Assembly (NCBI GenBank): GCA_027494165.1
Contig: JAOSJM010000005.1
Coordinates: 124,001-188,000 of the forward strand
Origin: Acidimicrobiia bacterium
Lineage (GTDB): Bacteria; Actinomycetota; Acidimicrobiia; IMCC26256; JAOSJM01
Direction: 5' to 3'
Length of the DNA stretch: 64,000 bases
The position numbers and the translations under genes are program-made. Every line of letters begins with the position of its first letter. Within the stretch, counting starts at the first letter, position 1. The notes under the pieces were generated by a model. It saw only the letters and a list, made by a program, of their open reading frames with translations. It did not search any database and was not told the DNA's origin. Positions 42,338 to 52,263 of this stretch are shown piece by piece.

Positions 42338-45300
42338 ATGGACGAACCGAGACGATCGCCGCGCGATCGCGACCTGCACGCGGAACGACCCACCCCCGGC
42401 GAGGACCGCCGGTACCGGGAGCTGGTCGAGCGCGTCCCCGTCGGGATCTTCGAGGCCGGGCCCGACGGCGCCTGCACGTTCGTGAACCGTCGCGGCTGCG
42501 AGATCCTCGGGATGCGGCCCGAGCACGCCTACGGCTTCGGGTGGGCGGCCGCCATCCACGCCGAGGACCGGGCCCACGTCCTGGCCCGCTGGGACGAGGC
42601 CACGCGGCACGGACGGGCGTTCCACCTCGAGTTCCGCGTGCAGCGAACCGGCGGCGAGGTCACCTGGGTCGACGCCGAGGCCCGGGCGATCCGCGACGAG
42701 ACGGGCCACCCGTCCCTGTACCTCGGCACCCTCGTCGACCTCACGGGGCGGCACTCCGCCGAGGAGACGCTGCGTGAGAGCGAGGAGCGCCACCGATCCG
42801 TGGTCGACGCCCTCGACGAGGGCATCGTGGTCCAGGACGCCTCCGGGAGGGTCGTCACCTGGAACGGTGCCGCTCTGCGGATCCTCGGCCTGCCGGCGGC
42901 GGAGCTCGCCGGGTTCTCGCCGGCATGGAGGGGCCTGCGCACGGTCCGCGAGGACGGCTCCCCCCTCCCGCCCGTCGAGCACCCGGCCGCGGTGACGCTC
43001 CGCACCGGGACGGCGCTCGACAACGTGCCGGTCGGCGTGCACCGCCCGGACGGCAGGCTGGTGTGGCTCACCGTCAACACCCGGCCCCTCGTCCGCGCGG
43101 CCGGGACGGCGCCCCACGCCGTGCTCGCCACCTTCACCGACGTCACCGCCGCCCGCGCGACCGAGGCCGAGCTCGAGGAGGTCACGGCCTTCCAGGACCT
43201 CCTGTTCGTGCTCTCGACCCACTTCGCCGGGCTCTCGCCGGAGTCCATCGACCCGGGCATCGAGGCGGCCCTGCGGGCCATCGGCGAGTTCCTCCGGGTC
43301 GACCGGGCGTGCGTCTACCGCCTCGACGTCCAGCACGAGACGCTCGCCACGACCCACGAGTGGTGCGCCGAGGGGATCGAACCCCGCCGGGACACCGCGC
43401 GCAGCCTCCCGATCGTGTTCGGCGCGTGGATGGAGCGGGTGCGCCGGGTGGAGAGCCTCCAGGTCGTCCGCGTGGACGACCTGGAACCGGGATCGGAGGA
43501 GCAGGAGGTGCTCGACGCGCTCGGTGCCCGGGCGATGGTCGCGGTCCCGCTCGTCGACCGCCGCGGCCTCTTCGGGATCCTCGGCCTGGAGGCCGTCCGC
43601 TCCGACCCCCGCTGGTCGCCCAGGATCCGCGCCCTCCTCCACGGCGCCGGCGACCTCGTCGCGAACACCCTGGCTCGCCGGGCCGTGGAGGAGTCGCTCC
43701 ACGCCTCCGAGGAGCGGTTCCACGCCCTCGTGCACGCCTCCTCGGACATCGTCTCCGTGCTCGATCCCGACGGGACCTGGCGCTACTCGAGCCCGGCGGC
43801 CACGCGCCTGCTCGGACACCCGAGCGGCGAGCTCCCCGACGGCGACCTCCGCGCTCTCGTGCACCCCGACGACCTCCGCGCCGTCGAGGTGGCGTTCCGC
43901 CGGGCGCTGCGCCGCGGGCCGGGCCAACCCGGCCAGCCGGTGGAGATCCGCGTGCGCGCGGTGGAGGGCGACTGGCACTGGTTCGAGACCGTGTTCACCA
44001 ACCTGGTCGACAACCCGTCCGTGCGGGGAGTCGTCCTGAACTCCCGCGACGTCACCGGGCGACGTCGGGCCGAGGAGGCCCTACGACAGAGCGAGGAGCG
44101 GTTCCGAGCCCTCGTGCAGGGCTCGTCGGACATCACCGTCGTGCTGGACGGCGACGGGACCGTCCGGTACGTGAGCCCGGCCGCCGAGCGGGTCCTCGGC
44201 CGCTCCCAGGAGACGATCCTCCACACGTCGGCCTTCGACCTCGTCCACCCCGACGACCTCGACGCGGTCCTGGCGAGGTTCTCGTCGGGGGTCGAGGCAC
44301 CCGGCTCGGAGGCCACGCTGGAGCTCCGCATGCTCCACGCCGGCGGCCAATGGCGCGACATCGAGGCCGTCGGGACCAACCTCCTCCACGACCCGGCCGT
44401 GGCGGGGGTGGTCATCAACGCCCGCGACGTCACCGAGCGCAAGGCGGCCGAACGCAAGGCAGCGCGGCTCGCGGCGGTGCTCGAGTCCACCTCGGACTTC
44501 GTCGTCCTCGCCCGCGCCGACGGCCGGATCACCTACCTGAACGGCGTCGCCGCCGACTTCTTCGGAGCGCGCCACGCGGGCGACCTCCGGCTCCCCCAAC
44601 TGCTCGTCCCCGAGAGCAGGGAGCGGCTCGCCGCCGAGGTCCTCCCCGAGATCCTGCGGCGCGGCTTGTGGAGCGGCGAGCTCACGATGCTGGGCGCCCC
44701 CGGGGTCGAGATCCCCGCCGCCGTCACGCTGCACGGTCACCAGGACGAATCCCACAGCGTCGAGATCGTGTCGCTCATCGCCCACGACATCACCGCGCTC
44801 AAGGAGGCCGAGGCCCGCCTCGAGCACCAGGCCTACCACGACCCTCTCACGGCGCTGCCGAACCGGGCCCGGTTCCGGCGGCTGCTCGACGAGGCCTGGA
44901 GCCGCCGCTCCCCCGAGGATCTCCTCGGCGTCGTGTCCGTCGACCTGGACCGGTTCAAGGCGGTGAACGACACGCTCGGCCACGACGCGGGCGACCAGCT
45001 CCTCCTCGCCGTGTCCCGTCGTCTCCGCCAGGCGGTCCGCCACGGCGACGCCGTCGCCCGCCTCGGGGGCGACGAGTTCGTGGTCATCGCCGAGGGCCTG
45101 CGAGACCGTGAGGAGGTCCTCGAGATCGCCAACCGGATCGTGGCCGCGCTGAGCCGCGAGTTCGTCCTCGCCGCGGGCCGGGTCGGCATCGGCGCCAGCG
45201 CGGGCGTCGCTGTCGACGACGGCCAGCGCGACGTCGAGGACCTCCTCCGGCAAGCCGACGTGGCGCTGTACCGGGCCAAGGACGACGGGCGGAGTCGCGC

Positions 45301-45370
45301 CGTCCTGTTCGATCCCGACGCGCCGGCCGGCCGCGACACGGGGCGGGGACCGCTGGCCGCCTCGGCCTGA
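42338..45370 (+). CDS. Multi-PAS/GAF diguanylate cyclase
   Basis: A 1010-residue sensor without transmembrane segments. PAS at about 25-140 and 150-262, a GAF domain at about 280-440 (IGEFLRVDRACVYRLD, then GARAMVAVPLVDRRGLFGILGLEAV), three more PAS at about 450-570, 575-692 and 705-815, and a GGDEF domain at 830-990 with LGGDEFVVIAEGL and VDLDRFKAVNDTLGHDAGD intact. The closing linker SLIAHDITALKEAEARLEHQAYHDPLTALPNRARF is almost the same as in the neighbouring GGDEF protein, indicating duplication. It should synthesise c-di-GMP in response to unknown cues. ATG 42338 is used; nothing domain-like lies before it. Confidence 0.88.
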   Translation: MDEPRRSPRDRDLHAERPTPGEDRRYRELVERVPVGIFEAGPDGACTFVNRRGCEILGMRPEHAYGFGWAAAIHAEDRAHVLARWDEATRHGRAFHLEFRVQRTGGEVTWVDAEARAIRDETGHPSLYLGTLVDLTGRHSAEETLRESEERHRSVVDALDEGIVVQDASGRVVTWNGAALRILGLPAAELAGFSPAWRGLRTVREDGSPLPPVEHPAAVTLRTGTALDNVPVGVHRPDGRLVWLTVNTRPLVRAAGTAPHAVLATFTDVTAARATEAELEEVTAFQDLLFVLSTHFAGLSPESIDPGIEAALRAIGEFLRVDRACVYRLDVQHETLATTHEWCAEGIEPRRDTARSLPIVFGAWMERVRRVESLQVVRVDDLEPGSEEQEVLDALGARAMVAVPLVDRRGLFGILGLEAVRSDPRWSPRIRALLHGAGDLVANTLARRAVEESLHASEERFHALVHASSDIVSVLDPDGTWRYSSPAATRLLGHPSGELPDGDLRALVHPDDLRAVEVAFRRALRRGPGQPGQPVEIRVRAVEGDWHWFETVFTNLVDNPSVRGVVLNSRDVTGRRRAEEALRQSEERFRALVQGSSDITVVLDGDGTVRYVSPAAERVLGRSQETILHTSAFDLVHPDDLDAVLARFSSGVEAPGSEATLELRMLHAGGQWRDIEAVGTNLLHDPAVAGVVINARDVTERKAAERKAARLAAVLESTSDFVVLARADGRITYLNGVAADFFGARHAGDLRLPQLLVPESRERLAAEVLPEILRRGLWSGELTMLGAPGVEIPAAVTLHGHQDESHSVEIVSLIAHDITALKEAEARLEHQAYHDPLTALPNRARFRRLLDEAWSRRSPEDLLGVVSVDLDRFKAVNDTLGHDAGDQLLLAVSRRLRQAVRHGDAVARLGGDEFVVIAEGLRDREEVLEIANRIVAALSREFVLAAGRVGIGASAGVAVDDGQRDVEDLLRQADVALYRAKDDGRSRAVLFDPDAPAGRDTGRGPLAASA

Positions 45371-45389
45371 CGGGCTGCGCCGCCGGCCG

Positions 45390-45404
45390 CGGGGCACGGC
45401 CCCG
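45390..45404. terminator. GC hairpin between convergent genes
   Basis: CGGGGC-ACG-GCCCCG fills the gap between the sensor gene's stop and the convergent gene ending at 45405. Confidence 0.4.
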
Positions 45405-45962
45405 TCAGGTCATCCAGTCGGTGGCGTGGTCGAGGAGGTACCGGCTCACGGCCAGGCAGCGGTCGAGCACGTCGCAGGGCACCTCCTCGCCGTCACGGAT
45501 CCGCACCAGCGAGACGCGCTGGTGGGCCACGACCCGCAGGCTCCGCTCGGGCGCCTCGGTGGCCGCCGGGATCGAGTCGATGGCCGACACCTCCAGCGGG
45601 AGGTCGGGCCCCCCGAGGCCGGCCAGGTCCGTGGCGAGGAGGAGCAGGTCCGGCCCCGCGGTCAGCGGAGGCAGGGCCCAGGTGAAGCTGAGGGGGAAGT
45701 GGAACTCGTCGGGAGGCTCCTCGGCCTCCTCGAGACCCATGACCACGTCCTCGAACCCGAGCAGCACCCGAGGGTCGACGTCGAGCGACAGGTACAGGTC
45801 CACCGGCCCCTCGCAGCCCTCCTCGGGGTGCAGGTCGACCTCCCAGGTCTGGCGCAGCGAGTAGCTCTCGACGAAATGCCGCTCGTCGTGGACGTGGAAG
45901 CCGTGCTCGACGGCGTGGTCCTTGAGATCGGCGACGAAGCCCGCGACGTCGATGACCGCCAT
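45405..45962 (-). CDS. Unrecognised acidic protein
   Basis: A 185-residue acidic protein (MAVIDVAGFVADLKDHAVEHGFHVHDERHFVES, then DLYLSLDVDPRVLLGFEDVVMGLEEAEEPPDEFHFPLSF). No signal peptide, membrane segment or motif that I recognise; mixed alpha/beta pattern. It begins two bases after the hydrolase gene's stop, so it is probably translated from the same message as the 46-49 kb housekeeping block, as its last gene. Confidence 0.65.
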   Translation of the reverse strand: MAVIDVAGFVADLKDHAVEHGFHVHDERHFVESYSLRQTWEVDLHPEEGCEGPVDLYLSLDVDPRVLLGFEDVVMGLEEAEEPPDEFHFPLSFTWALPPLTAGPDLLLLATDLAGLGGPDLPLEVSAIDSIPAATEAPERSLRVVAHQRVSLVRIRDGEEVPCDVLDRCLAVSRYLLDHATDWMT

Positions 45963-45964
45963 CG

Positions 45965-46900
45965 TCAGGACCCCAGGGCCCGCCGCAGCGCGACCGCGAC
46001 GTCGTCGAAGGCCTCGCGGGCCGGCTCGAGGACGTCCCGGAACCCGAGGAACCCGTGGAACATCCCGTCGTAGCGGCGGACGTCGACCGCGACCCCGGCC
46101 TCCCCGAGGCGGCGCCCGTAGGCCTCCCCCTGGTCCCGCAACGGGTCGAGCTCGGCCGTGATCACCAGCGCCGGGGGGAGCCCCCCGAGATCGGACGCCC
46201 GGAGGGGTGACACCCGCCAGTCGCCCGGATCGGCGTCCCCGAGGTAGTGCCGGTAGAACCAGCGCATCCCGTCGGCCTCGAGGAAGTAGCCGCGGTTCTC
46301 GCGCATCGAGGCGCTCTCGAACTCGTGGTCGGTGACCGGGTAGACGAGGAGCTGGAACGCCACCGGCGGCCCGCCCCGGTCTCGGGCCATGAGGCTCACC
46401 ACCGCGGCGAGGTTACCCCCGGCGCTGTCGCCGCCGACCGCCACCCGCTCCGGGTCGCCGCCCACCGCCTCGGCGTGGTCGTGGACCCAGGAGACCGCGG
46501 CGAAGGCGTCGTCCACCGCGGCCGGGAACCGGTGCTCGGGGGCGAGGCGGTAGTCGACGGACACGACGACGCAGCCCGTGGCGTTGACGAGCGGCCGCAG
46601 CAGCTCCTCGTGGCTGTCGAGGCCTCCCAGCACCCACCCGCCGCCGTGGAACCAGACCAGGACGGGGAGCCCGGTTCCGCCGGAGGGACGGTAGACCCGC
46701 ACGGGCAGCTCACCGCCGGGCCCGGGGATGTGCCGGTCGTCGACCCGGTGGACCTCCACCCGGCGGGCCCGCCGGGCCGAGGCGTCGACGAGGTCGACCA
46801 TGAGCGCCCGGGTCTCCTCGGGCGTGCTGTCGGGTCGCAGGGCGAGCCCGCTGCCGTTCAACGCCTCGACCATGGCTCGCGCCCGGGGATCCAGCGGCAC
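45965..46900 (-). CDS. Alpha/beta hydrolase of the hormone-sensitive-lipase (HSL) family
   Basis: A 311-residue esterase. Oxyanion-hole motif VWFHGGGWVLGGLDSHE near 84 (HGGG), nucleophile elbow GGDSAGGNLAAV near 156 (GDSAGG, the HSL hallmark), catalytic Asp in LVITAELDPLRDQGEAY near 252 and His in YDGMFHGFLGF near 281. It hydrolyses short acyl or aryl esters. The GTG start is four bases after the RdgB stop, with GGAGGGG upstream. It is an accessory gene at the end of the conserved block. Confidence 0.88.
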   Translation of the reverse strand: MPLDPRARAMVEALNGSGLALRPDSTPEETRALMVDLVDASARRARRVEVHRVDDRHIPGPGGELPVRVYRPSGGTGLPVLVWFHGGGWVLGGLDSHEELLRPLVNATGCVVVSVDYRLAPEHRFPAAVDDAFAAVSWVHDHAEAVGGDPERVAVGGDSAGGNLAAVVSLMARDRGGPPVAFQLLVYPVTDHEFESASMRENRGYFLEADGMRWFYRHYLGDADPGDWRVSPLRASDLGGLPPALVITAELDPLRDQGEAYGRRLGEAGVAVDVRRYDGMFHGFLGFRDVLEPAREAFDDVAVALRRALGS

Positions 46901-46904
46901 CTCG

Positions 46905-47611
46905 TCACCCCTCCCTCTGCTCGACGGCGTGCCCGAGGACCCCAGCGTCGCGCAGCATCGACCCCAGCCGGCGAAAGGCCCGCCCGCGGTGCGACACGGC
47001 GTGCTTCTCGCCGGGGTCCATCTCGGCGAAGCTCCGCCCGTCGCCCTCGGACGGGACGAAGACCGGGTCGTAGCCGAAGCCGCCGTCGCCTCGTGGTCCC
47101 TCGGCGATCCGGCCCTCGACCACGCCCCGGGCGACGAGCTCCCGGCCGTCCGGCCAGCGGGCCAGGGCCACCGTCTCGAACCGGGCGGACCGGCGCGCGG
47201 GCGGCACGCCGTGGAGGTCCCGGAGCAGCCTGGCCACGTTGTCGGCGTAGGTCGCGTGGTCGCCGGCGTACCGGGCCGACCGGACGCCGGGGGCACCCCC
47301 GAGGGCGTCGACCGCGAGCCCGGTGTCGTCGGCGACGGCCGGGAGGCCCGTGGCCCGGGTCAGGGCCGCGGCCTTGATGCGCGCGTTCTCCTCGAGCGTG
47401 GCCCCGGTCTCGGCGACGTCGGGCGCGTGGTCGAGCGAGGGGGCAGCGGGCCCGGGCCCGGGGGCGACACCAGGTACGCGACCGTCGAGTCACCGACCTC
47501 CAGGCCGGTCGTCACGAGCGGACGTTCCAGGGCGGCGGCGAGGATCTCGCAGATCTCGCGCGCCTTGTCGGGGTTCGCGGTCGCGAGCACGAGGGTCGGA
47601 GGGCCGCTCAC
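46905..47611 (-). CDS. rdgB: XTP/dITP diphosphatase (non-canonical purine NTP pyrophosphatase), frameshifted
   Basis: The RdgB/HAM1 family house-cleaning enzyme, which removes deaminated purine nucleotides. Opening motif [19 protein letters not shown] (SxNxxK-type) near 6, then [43 protein letters not shown] and the C-terminal [38 protein letters not shown]. The frame breaks at 47455-47465 in a G/C run; one added base gives a normal 235-residue protein. The GTG start overlaps the RNase PH stop (GTGA). It follows rph as in mycobacteria (Rv1340-Rv1341). Confidence 0.82.
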
Positions 47612-48351
47612 CGGCGTCGGGGCGGGGGCGGCTCGGCGAGCGTGGCCCGCTGCACCTCGAAGATCCGCGCGATCCCGTCCTCGGCCAGGTTCAGCATGTC
47701 GTCGAGCTCGGAGCGGCTGAAGGGCAGCCCCTCGGCGGTGCCCTGCACCTCGACGAAGCGGCCCTCCCCCGTCATGACCACGTTCATGTCGACGTGGGCC
47801 CGGACGTCCTCGGAGTAGTCGAGGTCCAGGCACGGCAGGGCGTCGACGACGCCGACCGACACGCCCGCGCAGAGGTCGGTGAGCGGGTGGGCGGCGAGGG
47901 TCCCACGCTGGACGAGCCGAGCGCACGCGTCGTGGAGGGCCACGTAGCCCCCGCAGATCGAGGCGGTCCGGGTGCCTCCGTCGGCCTGGAGGACGTCGCA
48001 GTCGACGGTGACCTGGACCTCGCCCATCGTCTCGAGATCGGTGACCGACCGCAGCGACCGGCCGATGAGGCGCTGGATCTCCTGGGTCCGCCCCGACGGC
48101 CGGCCCCGCGTGGCCTCGCGCTCCACCCGCTCGGCGGACGATCCGGGGAGCATCGAGTACTCGGCCGTGACCCAGCCCCGCCCCTTGCCCCGCAACCAGG
48201 GCGGGACGCGCTCCTCGACCGAGGCCGTGCAGAGGACCCTCGTCCGGCCCATCTCGACGAGGACGGAGCCCAGGGCGAGCTCGGTGAAGTCGCGCGTGAA
48301 CCGCACGGCGCGCAGCTCGTGCGGCTCCCGGCCGTCCTTGCGGATACCCAC
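47608..48351 (-). CDS. rph: Ribonuclease PH
   Basis: A 247-residue phosphorolytic 3'-5' exoribonuclease that trims tRNA 3' ends. [68 protein letters not shown] is the family signature over the first 70 residues; [16 protein letters not shown] and [24 protein letters not shown] follow. I set the GTG at 48351 because the conserved protein begins there, with AGAGGAGC just before. Stop overlaps the rdgB start. Confidence 0.95.
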   Translation of the reverse strand: MGIRKDGREPHELRAVRFTRDFTELALGSVLVEMGRTRVLCTASVEERVPPWLRGKGRGWVTAEYSMLPGSSAERVEREATRGRPSGRTQEIQRLIGRSLRSVTDLETMGEVQVTVDCDVLQADGGTRTASICGGYVALHDACARLVQRGTLAAHPLTDLCAGVSVGVVDALPCLDLDYSEDVRAHVDMNVVMTGEGRFVEVQGTAEGLPFSRSELDDMLNLAEDGIARIFEVQRATLAEPPPPRRR

Positions 48352-48368
48352 GATGCTCCTCTCGACGG

Positions 48369-49097
48369 TCAGACCCGGGTGACCAGGTGCGGAGCGGCGA
48401 GCGTCACGGACTCGCCGAACGCCTCCGATCCTTCCTCCACCGAGGCGACCGGGTCGAGCCGGGGCCAGAGGTGGGTGAGCACGAGCCGGCGGGCCTGGGC
48501 CTCCCGGGCGGCCTCGCCGGCCTCGCGGGCGGTGAGGTGGTGCGGCCAGCCCCGCCGGCCCTCCTGGTAGGTCGCCTCGGACAGCACCAGGTCGGCCCCG
48601 GGTTCGAAGGCGCCGACCGTCCAGCCCGGCCCGGTGTCGGAGGTGTAGACGAGCCGCTTGCCGTCGCCCCGCACCTCCACGGCGTAGGTGGGCGGCGGGT
48701 GGTCGGTCCGGGAGAACGCCAGGGCGAGATCGCCGACGGTGAGGGCGTCGCCGTCGCGGACGGAGTGCCACTCGAAGGTGCCGCCCCACCCTCCGACGAG
48801 GGACCCGAGCTGGGTCTCCACGCCCTCGGCCGCGTACACCGGCATCCCTCCGCGCTCGAAGCCGTAGCGGAGCAGGACGTGCAGGCCGTAGAGGTCGACG
48901 CAGTGGTCGGGGTGCTCGTGGGTGACCACGACCGCGGTGAGGTCCTCGACCGCGACGTGCTGCTGGAGCTGGGCGAACGTCCCGTTCCCGCAGTCGAGCC
49001 AGACGACGGTGGACCCGGCCCGTACGAGGTACCCGCTGCACGCGCCTCCCGCCGGCGAGCCGTACGAGCCCGAGCACCCCAGCACGATCAGGTCCAT
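48369..49097 (-). CDS. MBL-fold metallo-hydrolase, Rv1339-like
   Basis: A 242-residue metallo-beta-lactamase-fold protein with the metal motif [14 protein letters not shown] near 56 (HxHxDH), a further Asp in [10 protein letters not shown] near 148 and a late His in LVLTHLWPR near 205. It occupies the exact place of M. tuberculosis Rv1339, between murI and rph, a protein reported as an atypical cAMP phosphodiesterase. Overall it is also close to RNase Z-like hydrolases. The ATG starts [17 protein letters not shown], where the family opens. 16 bases follow the murI stop. Confidence 0.88.
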   Translation of the reverse strand: MDLIVLGCSGSYGSPAGGACSGYLVRAGSTVVWLDCGNGTFAQLQQHVAVEDLTAVVVTHEHPDHCVDLYGLHVLLRYGFERGGMPVYAAEGVETQLGSLVGGWGGTFEWHSVRDGDALTVGDLALAFSRTDHPPPTYAVEVRGDGKRLVYTSDTGPGWTVGAFEPGADLVLSEATYQEGRRGWPHHLTAREAGEAAREAQARRLVLTHLWPRLDPVASVEEGSEAFGESVTLAAPHLVTRV

Positions 49098-49113
49098 CGG
49101 GTCCCGCCCGTCG

Positions 49114-49917
49114 TCACCACCGCCACTCCTGCACCGCCTGCACCTCGGGTCCCATGAACCGGGTGCCCAACTCACGGAACCGCTCCACGTCGCCGCTCGT
49201 GAGGAACGTGTGGCGGGGCGGATCGCCACCCCTCGCGCGCTCCCGGCGCCGTTCCGCCCTCAGCATCGCACGCACCTCGAAGGCGGTCTCGTCGGCGCTC
49301 GACACGAGCACGACCTCGCGACCCATGACGTCGCCGATGGTACGGGCGAGGAGGGGGTAGTGGGTGCAGCCGAGGACCAGCGTGTCGACGGCGGCGCGCC
49401 TGACCGGGGCCAGGAGGCGCTCGGCGAGCACGTGGACCTGGTCGGAGTCGACGTCGCCGGCCTCGACCAGCTCCACGAAGCCGGGGCAGGCCGCGAGCGT
49501 CAGCTCGACGTGGGGGGCGAGCTCGGCCGCGACCCGCTGGTACGCCCCCGAGCCGACGGTCCCCACGGTCCCGATCACCCCGACCCGGCCGGTACGGGTG
49601 GCGAGCACGGCGGCCCGCAGCCCCGGTTCCACGACCCCGACCACCGGGATGTCGTGGCGAGCCCTGAGGGTGGGGAGCGCCACGGCGGTCGCGCTGTTGC
49701 AGGCGACCACGATCATCTTCGCCCCGAGGTCGACGAGCAGGTCGGAGATCTCCAGGGCGTACTCGAGGACCTCGTGACCCGGCTTGGGCCCGTACGGGAA
49801 CCGACCGGTGTCCCCGAAGTAGACGACGTCCTCGCCGGGCAGGAGGTCCACGAGGGCCCGGAGCACCGTGAGCCCGCCGAGGCCCGAGTCGAAGACGCCG
49901 ATCGGCCGGTCGTTCAC
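49114..49917 (-). CDS. murI: Glutamate racemase
   Basis: A 267-residue racemase supplying D-glutamate for peptidoglycan. Substrate motif IGVFDSGLGGLTVLRAL near 6, the two catalytic cysteines in VACNSATA near 73 and LGCTHYPLL near 183, and YFGDTGRFPYG near 33. The GTG start overlaps the TsaC stop (GTGA). Position between the cysM/tsaC genes and the Rv1339-like gene follows the mycobacterial order. Confidence 0.95.
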   Translation of the reverse strand: MNDRPIGVFDSGLGGLTVLRALVDLLPGEDVVYFGDTGRFPYGPKPGHEVLEYALEISDLLVDLGAKMIVVACNSATAVALPTLRARHDIPVVGVVEPGLRAAVLATRTGRVGVIGTVGTVGSGAYQRVAAELAPHVELTLAACPGFVELVEAGDVDSDQVHVLAERLLAPVRRAAVDTLVLGCTHYPLLARTIGDVMGREVVLVSSADETAFEVRAMLRAERRRERARGGDPPRHTFLTSGDVERFRELGTRFMGPEVQAVQEWRW

Positions 49918-50911
49918 GGCCCCTCCGGGGTCCGGGCCCGTTCGCGGGCGCCCGCGGCCCGACGGAGGCGGTCGGCGACGGCCGAGCCGATGCCGGCCTC
50001 CCCCGGGGCGACGGCCAGGACCACGTCGAGGGCGCGGGCGTCGGCCTCCCGCAGGTGCGAGTAGAGATCGTGGGCGTAGCGCTCGACGTCGTCGGGCGGG
50101 CCCAGCACGACGACGCCGGCGGGCAGCTCGTTCGGTGGCCCGAGGGCGAGGACGCCGACCGATCGTCCCGCCACGGCGTGGGCCGCCGCGCGGTCCGGCA
50201 GCGCCGCCGCCGTGACCAGCTCCACCGTGGCCCGGGGCGCGTAGTGCGACGGGAGCGTGCCGGGCGCCCGCCCCGCCCCGGATCGGTCCGCGGGCACCGG
50301 GCGCCCGAGGATGTCGGCCAGCCGCTCGGCCGGCACGCCACCGGGCCGGAGGACCACGGGGTCGGGACCGGAGCAGTCGACGATCGTGGACTCGACCCCC
50401 ACCCGGCAGGGTCCGCCGTCGAGCACGACGTCGACGTCGTCGCCGAGGTCCTCGCGGACGTCGGCCGCGGTCGTGGGGCTGACCCGCCCGAAGCGGTTGG
50501 CCGACGGCGCCGCCACCCCGCCGCCGAAGGCGGTGAGCAGCGCGAGGGCCACGGGCTGGTCGGGGACGCGCAGGCCGACGGTGTCGAGCCCCCGCTGACC
50601 TCGTCGATCACGTGGGGGGCGCGACGGACCACGAGCGTGAGCGGCCCCGGCCAGCAGGCCCGGGCGAGGGTCCGGGCGTCGTCGCCGACCTCCCGGCCCC
50701 ACCGGTCGAGCTGGCCCGGGTCGCCGAGGTGGACGATCACCGGGTGCTCGGGCGGGCGACCCTTCACGGCGTACAGGCGGCGGACCGCCCGGCGGCTCCC
50801 GGCGTCCGCGCCCAGGCCGTAGACGGTCTCGGTGGGGAAGGCGACGAGCCCGCCGCGACGCAGCACCTCGGCCGCTCGGGTGATCGCATCGGGTTCCGGC
50901 AAGGAGCTCAT
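49914..50911 (-). CDS. tsaC: L-threonylcarbamoyladenylate synthase (YrdC/Sua5 type), frameshifted
   Basis: The enzyme that makes threonylcarbamoyl-AMP for the t6A37 modification of tRNA. YrdC domain: RRGGLVAFPTETVYGLGADA near 20, VKGRPPEHPVIVHL near 49, PGPLTLVVRR near 88, then SANRFGRVSPTTAADVREDLG and STIVDC. The C-terminal Sua5 extension is present (GTLPSHYAPRATVELV and a last 90 residues), so this is the long Sua5 form, about 332 residues. The frame breaks at 50596-50600 in a run of five G (coding strand); one more G repairs it. As this function is normally essential, a sequence error is much likelier than a pseudogene. Confidence 0.85.
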
Positions 50912-50962
50912 TGTCCCCGATGGCCCGGGTGATCCACCGGATCGCGCCGCCGCCCGGAGCCG

Positions 50963-51898
50963 CTACCAGTAGTTGATGCGGGTGGCCCGCTCCTCGACGA
51001 CGTCGAGGTCGTCGGTCCACGCCCCCGACGACAGGTACTTCCAGCCCCCGTCGGGGAGGAGGGTGACGATGGTCCCCGAGTCCATGGTCTCGGCCATCCG
51101 GGCGACGCCGGCCATCGCCGCGCCCGACGAGATGCCGGCGAAGACGCCGCAGCGATCGAGCAGGCGACGGGTCCACTCGATCGACTCGCGCGGCCGGACG
51201 ATGAACTTCCGGTCGAGGACGTCGGGATCGAAGATCGGCGGTACGAAGCCGTCGCCGAGCGAGCGCAGCCCCTGCACGAGCTCCCCCGCGGGGGGCTCGA
51301 CCGCCACGACCTGCACCGACGGCTTGCGCTCCTTGAGGTAGCGCCCCACCCCCATGAGGGTCCCGCTCGTGCCCAGGCCGGCGACGAACACGTCGACCTC
51401 GGGACAGTCGCGCCAGATCTCGGGCCCGGTGCCCTCGTAGTGGGCCAGGGGGTTCGCGGCGTTCCCGTACTGGAAGAGCATGACCGCGTCGGGGTCCGCT
51501 GCGGCCAGCTCGTCGGCCATCCGGATGGCCCCGTTGCTCCCCTCGTCACCCGGCGACGACACGACCTCGGCGCCGAAGATCTCGAGGAGCTGCCGGCGCT
51601 CGATCGAGACGTTCTCGGGCATCACGACGCGCAGGCGGTAGCCGCGCAGGCGGGCGACGAGCGCCAGGCCGATGCCCGTGTTGCCGGAGGTCGGCTCGAG
51701 GATCGTCGCCCCCGGGCCCAGCCGGCCGTCCTGCTCGGCCATCTCGACCATCTTGAGCGCGACCCGGTCCTTGACCGACCCCGCCGGGTTCTGGCCCTCG
51801 AGCTTGGCGAAGACGCGCACGGCCGGGTTCGGGGACAGGGCGTGCACCGCCACGAGCGGGGTGTCGCCGATCAGGCCGAGGATGGTGTCGTGCCGCAT
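50963..51898 (-). CDS. cysM: Cysteine synthase using CysO thiocarboxylate / PLP-dependent sulfhydrylase (CysM)
   Basis: A 311-residue PLP enzyme of the OASS family. Catalytic lysine in NPAGSVKDRVA near 37, the PLP phosphate loop EPTSGNTGIGLAL near 67, GLGTSGTLMGVGRY near 175, and GISSGAAMAG near 255. In M. tuberculosis CysM takes O-phosphoserine and sulfur from CysO-COSH; the Mec and CysO genes directly upstream strongly support that role here. A GTG at 51955 overlaps the CysO stop and would add 19 residues; ATG 51898 aligns better with family N-termini. Translational coupling favours the longer form, so the start is open. Confidence 0.9.
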   Translation of the reverse strand: MRHDTILGLIGDTPLVAVHALSPNPAVRVFAKLEGQNPAGSVKDRVALKMVEMAEQDGRLGPGATILEPTSGNTGIGLALVARLRGYRLRVVMPENVSIERRQLLEIFGAEVVSSPGDEGSNGAIRMADELAAADPDAVMLFQYGNAANPLAHYEGTGPEIWRDCPEVDVFVAGLGTSGTLMGVGRYLKERKPSVQVVAVEPPAGELVQGLRSLGDGFVPPIFDPDVLDRKFIVRPRESIEWTRRLLDRCGVFAGISSGAAMAGVARMAETMDSGTIVTLLPDGGWKYLSSGAWTDDLDVVEERATRINYW

Positions 51899-51951
51899 GG
51901 TCCCGCCCGCGGACCCGACGGCCGCGTCCACGCCCGGGCGCGGCATCGCCG

Positions 51952-52227
51952 TCACCCGCCGGCGACGGCGGGCAGGATCGAGACGACGTCGCCGTCGCCG
52001 AGCTTGGTGTCGAGCCGGTCGAGGTACCGGACGTCCTCGTCGTTGAGGTAGACGTTGACGAACCGCGGGAGCGACCCGGTGTCGTCCACGAGCTGGCCGG
52101 CGAGGCCCGGGAACCGGCCGGCGAGCTCGGCGAAGACCTCACCGATCGTGGCGCCCTCGGCGCGCACCGAGGCAGCGCCGTCCGCGTGCTGGCGCAGGAG
52201 CGTGGGGAGGCGGATCTCGACGGGCAC
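51952..52227 (-). CDS. cysO: Sulfur-carrier protein CysO (ubiquitin-like)
   Basis: A 91-residue MoaD/ThiS-type beta-grasp protein ending in the required Gly-Gly (SILPAVAGG). The terminal glycine carries sulfur as thiocarboxylate, which CysM uses to form a CysO-cysteine adduct. Internal strands IRLPTLLRQHADG and FVNVYLNDEDVRYLDRLDTKLGDGDVV are typical of the family. It sits between mec and cysM, 99 bases from mec, with a probable own promoter in that gap. Confidence 0.92.
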   Translation of the reverse strand: MPVEIRLPTLLRQHADGAASVRAEGATIGEVFAELAGRFPGLAGQLVDDTGSLPRFVNVYLNDEDVRYLDRLDTKLGDGDVVSILPAVAGG

Positions 52228-52263
52228 GACACGACCCCTTCTCGGCTCGGGGGAACCTGCGCA

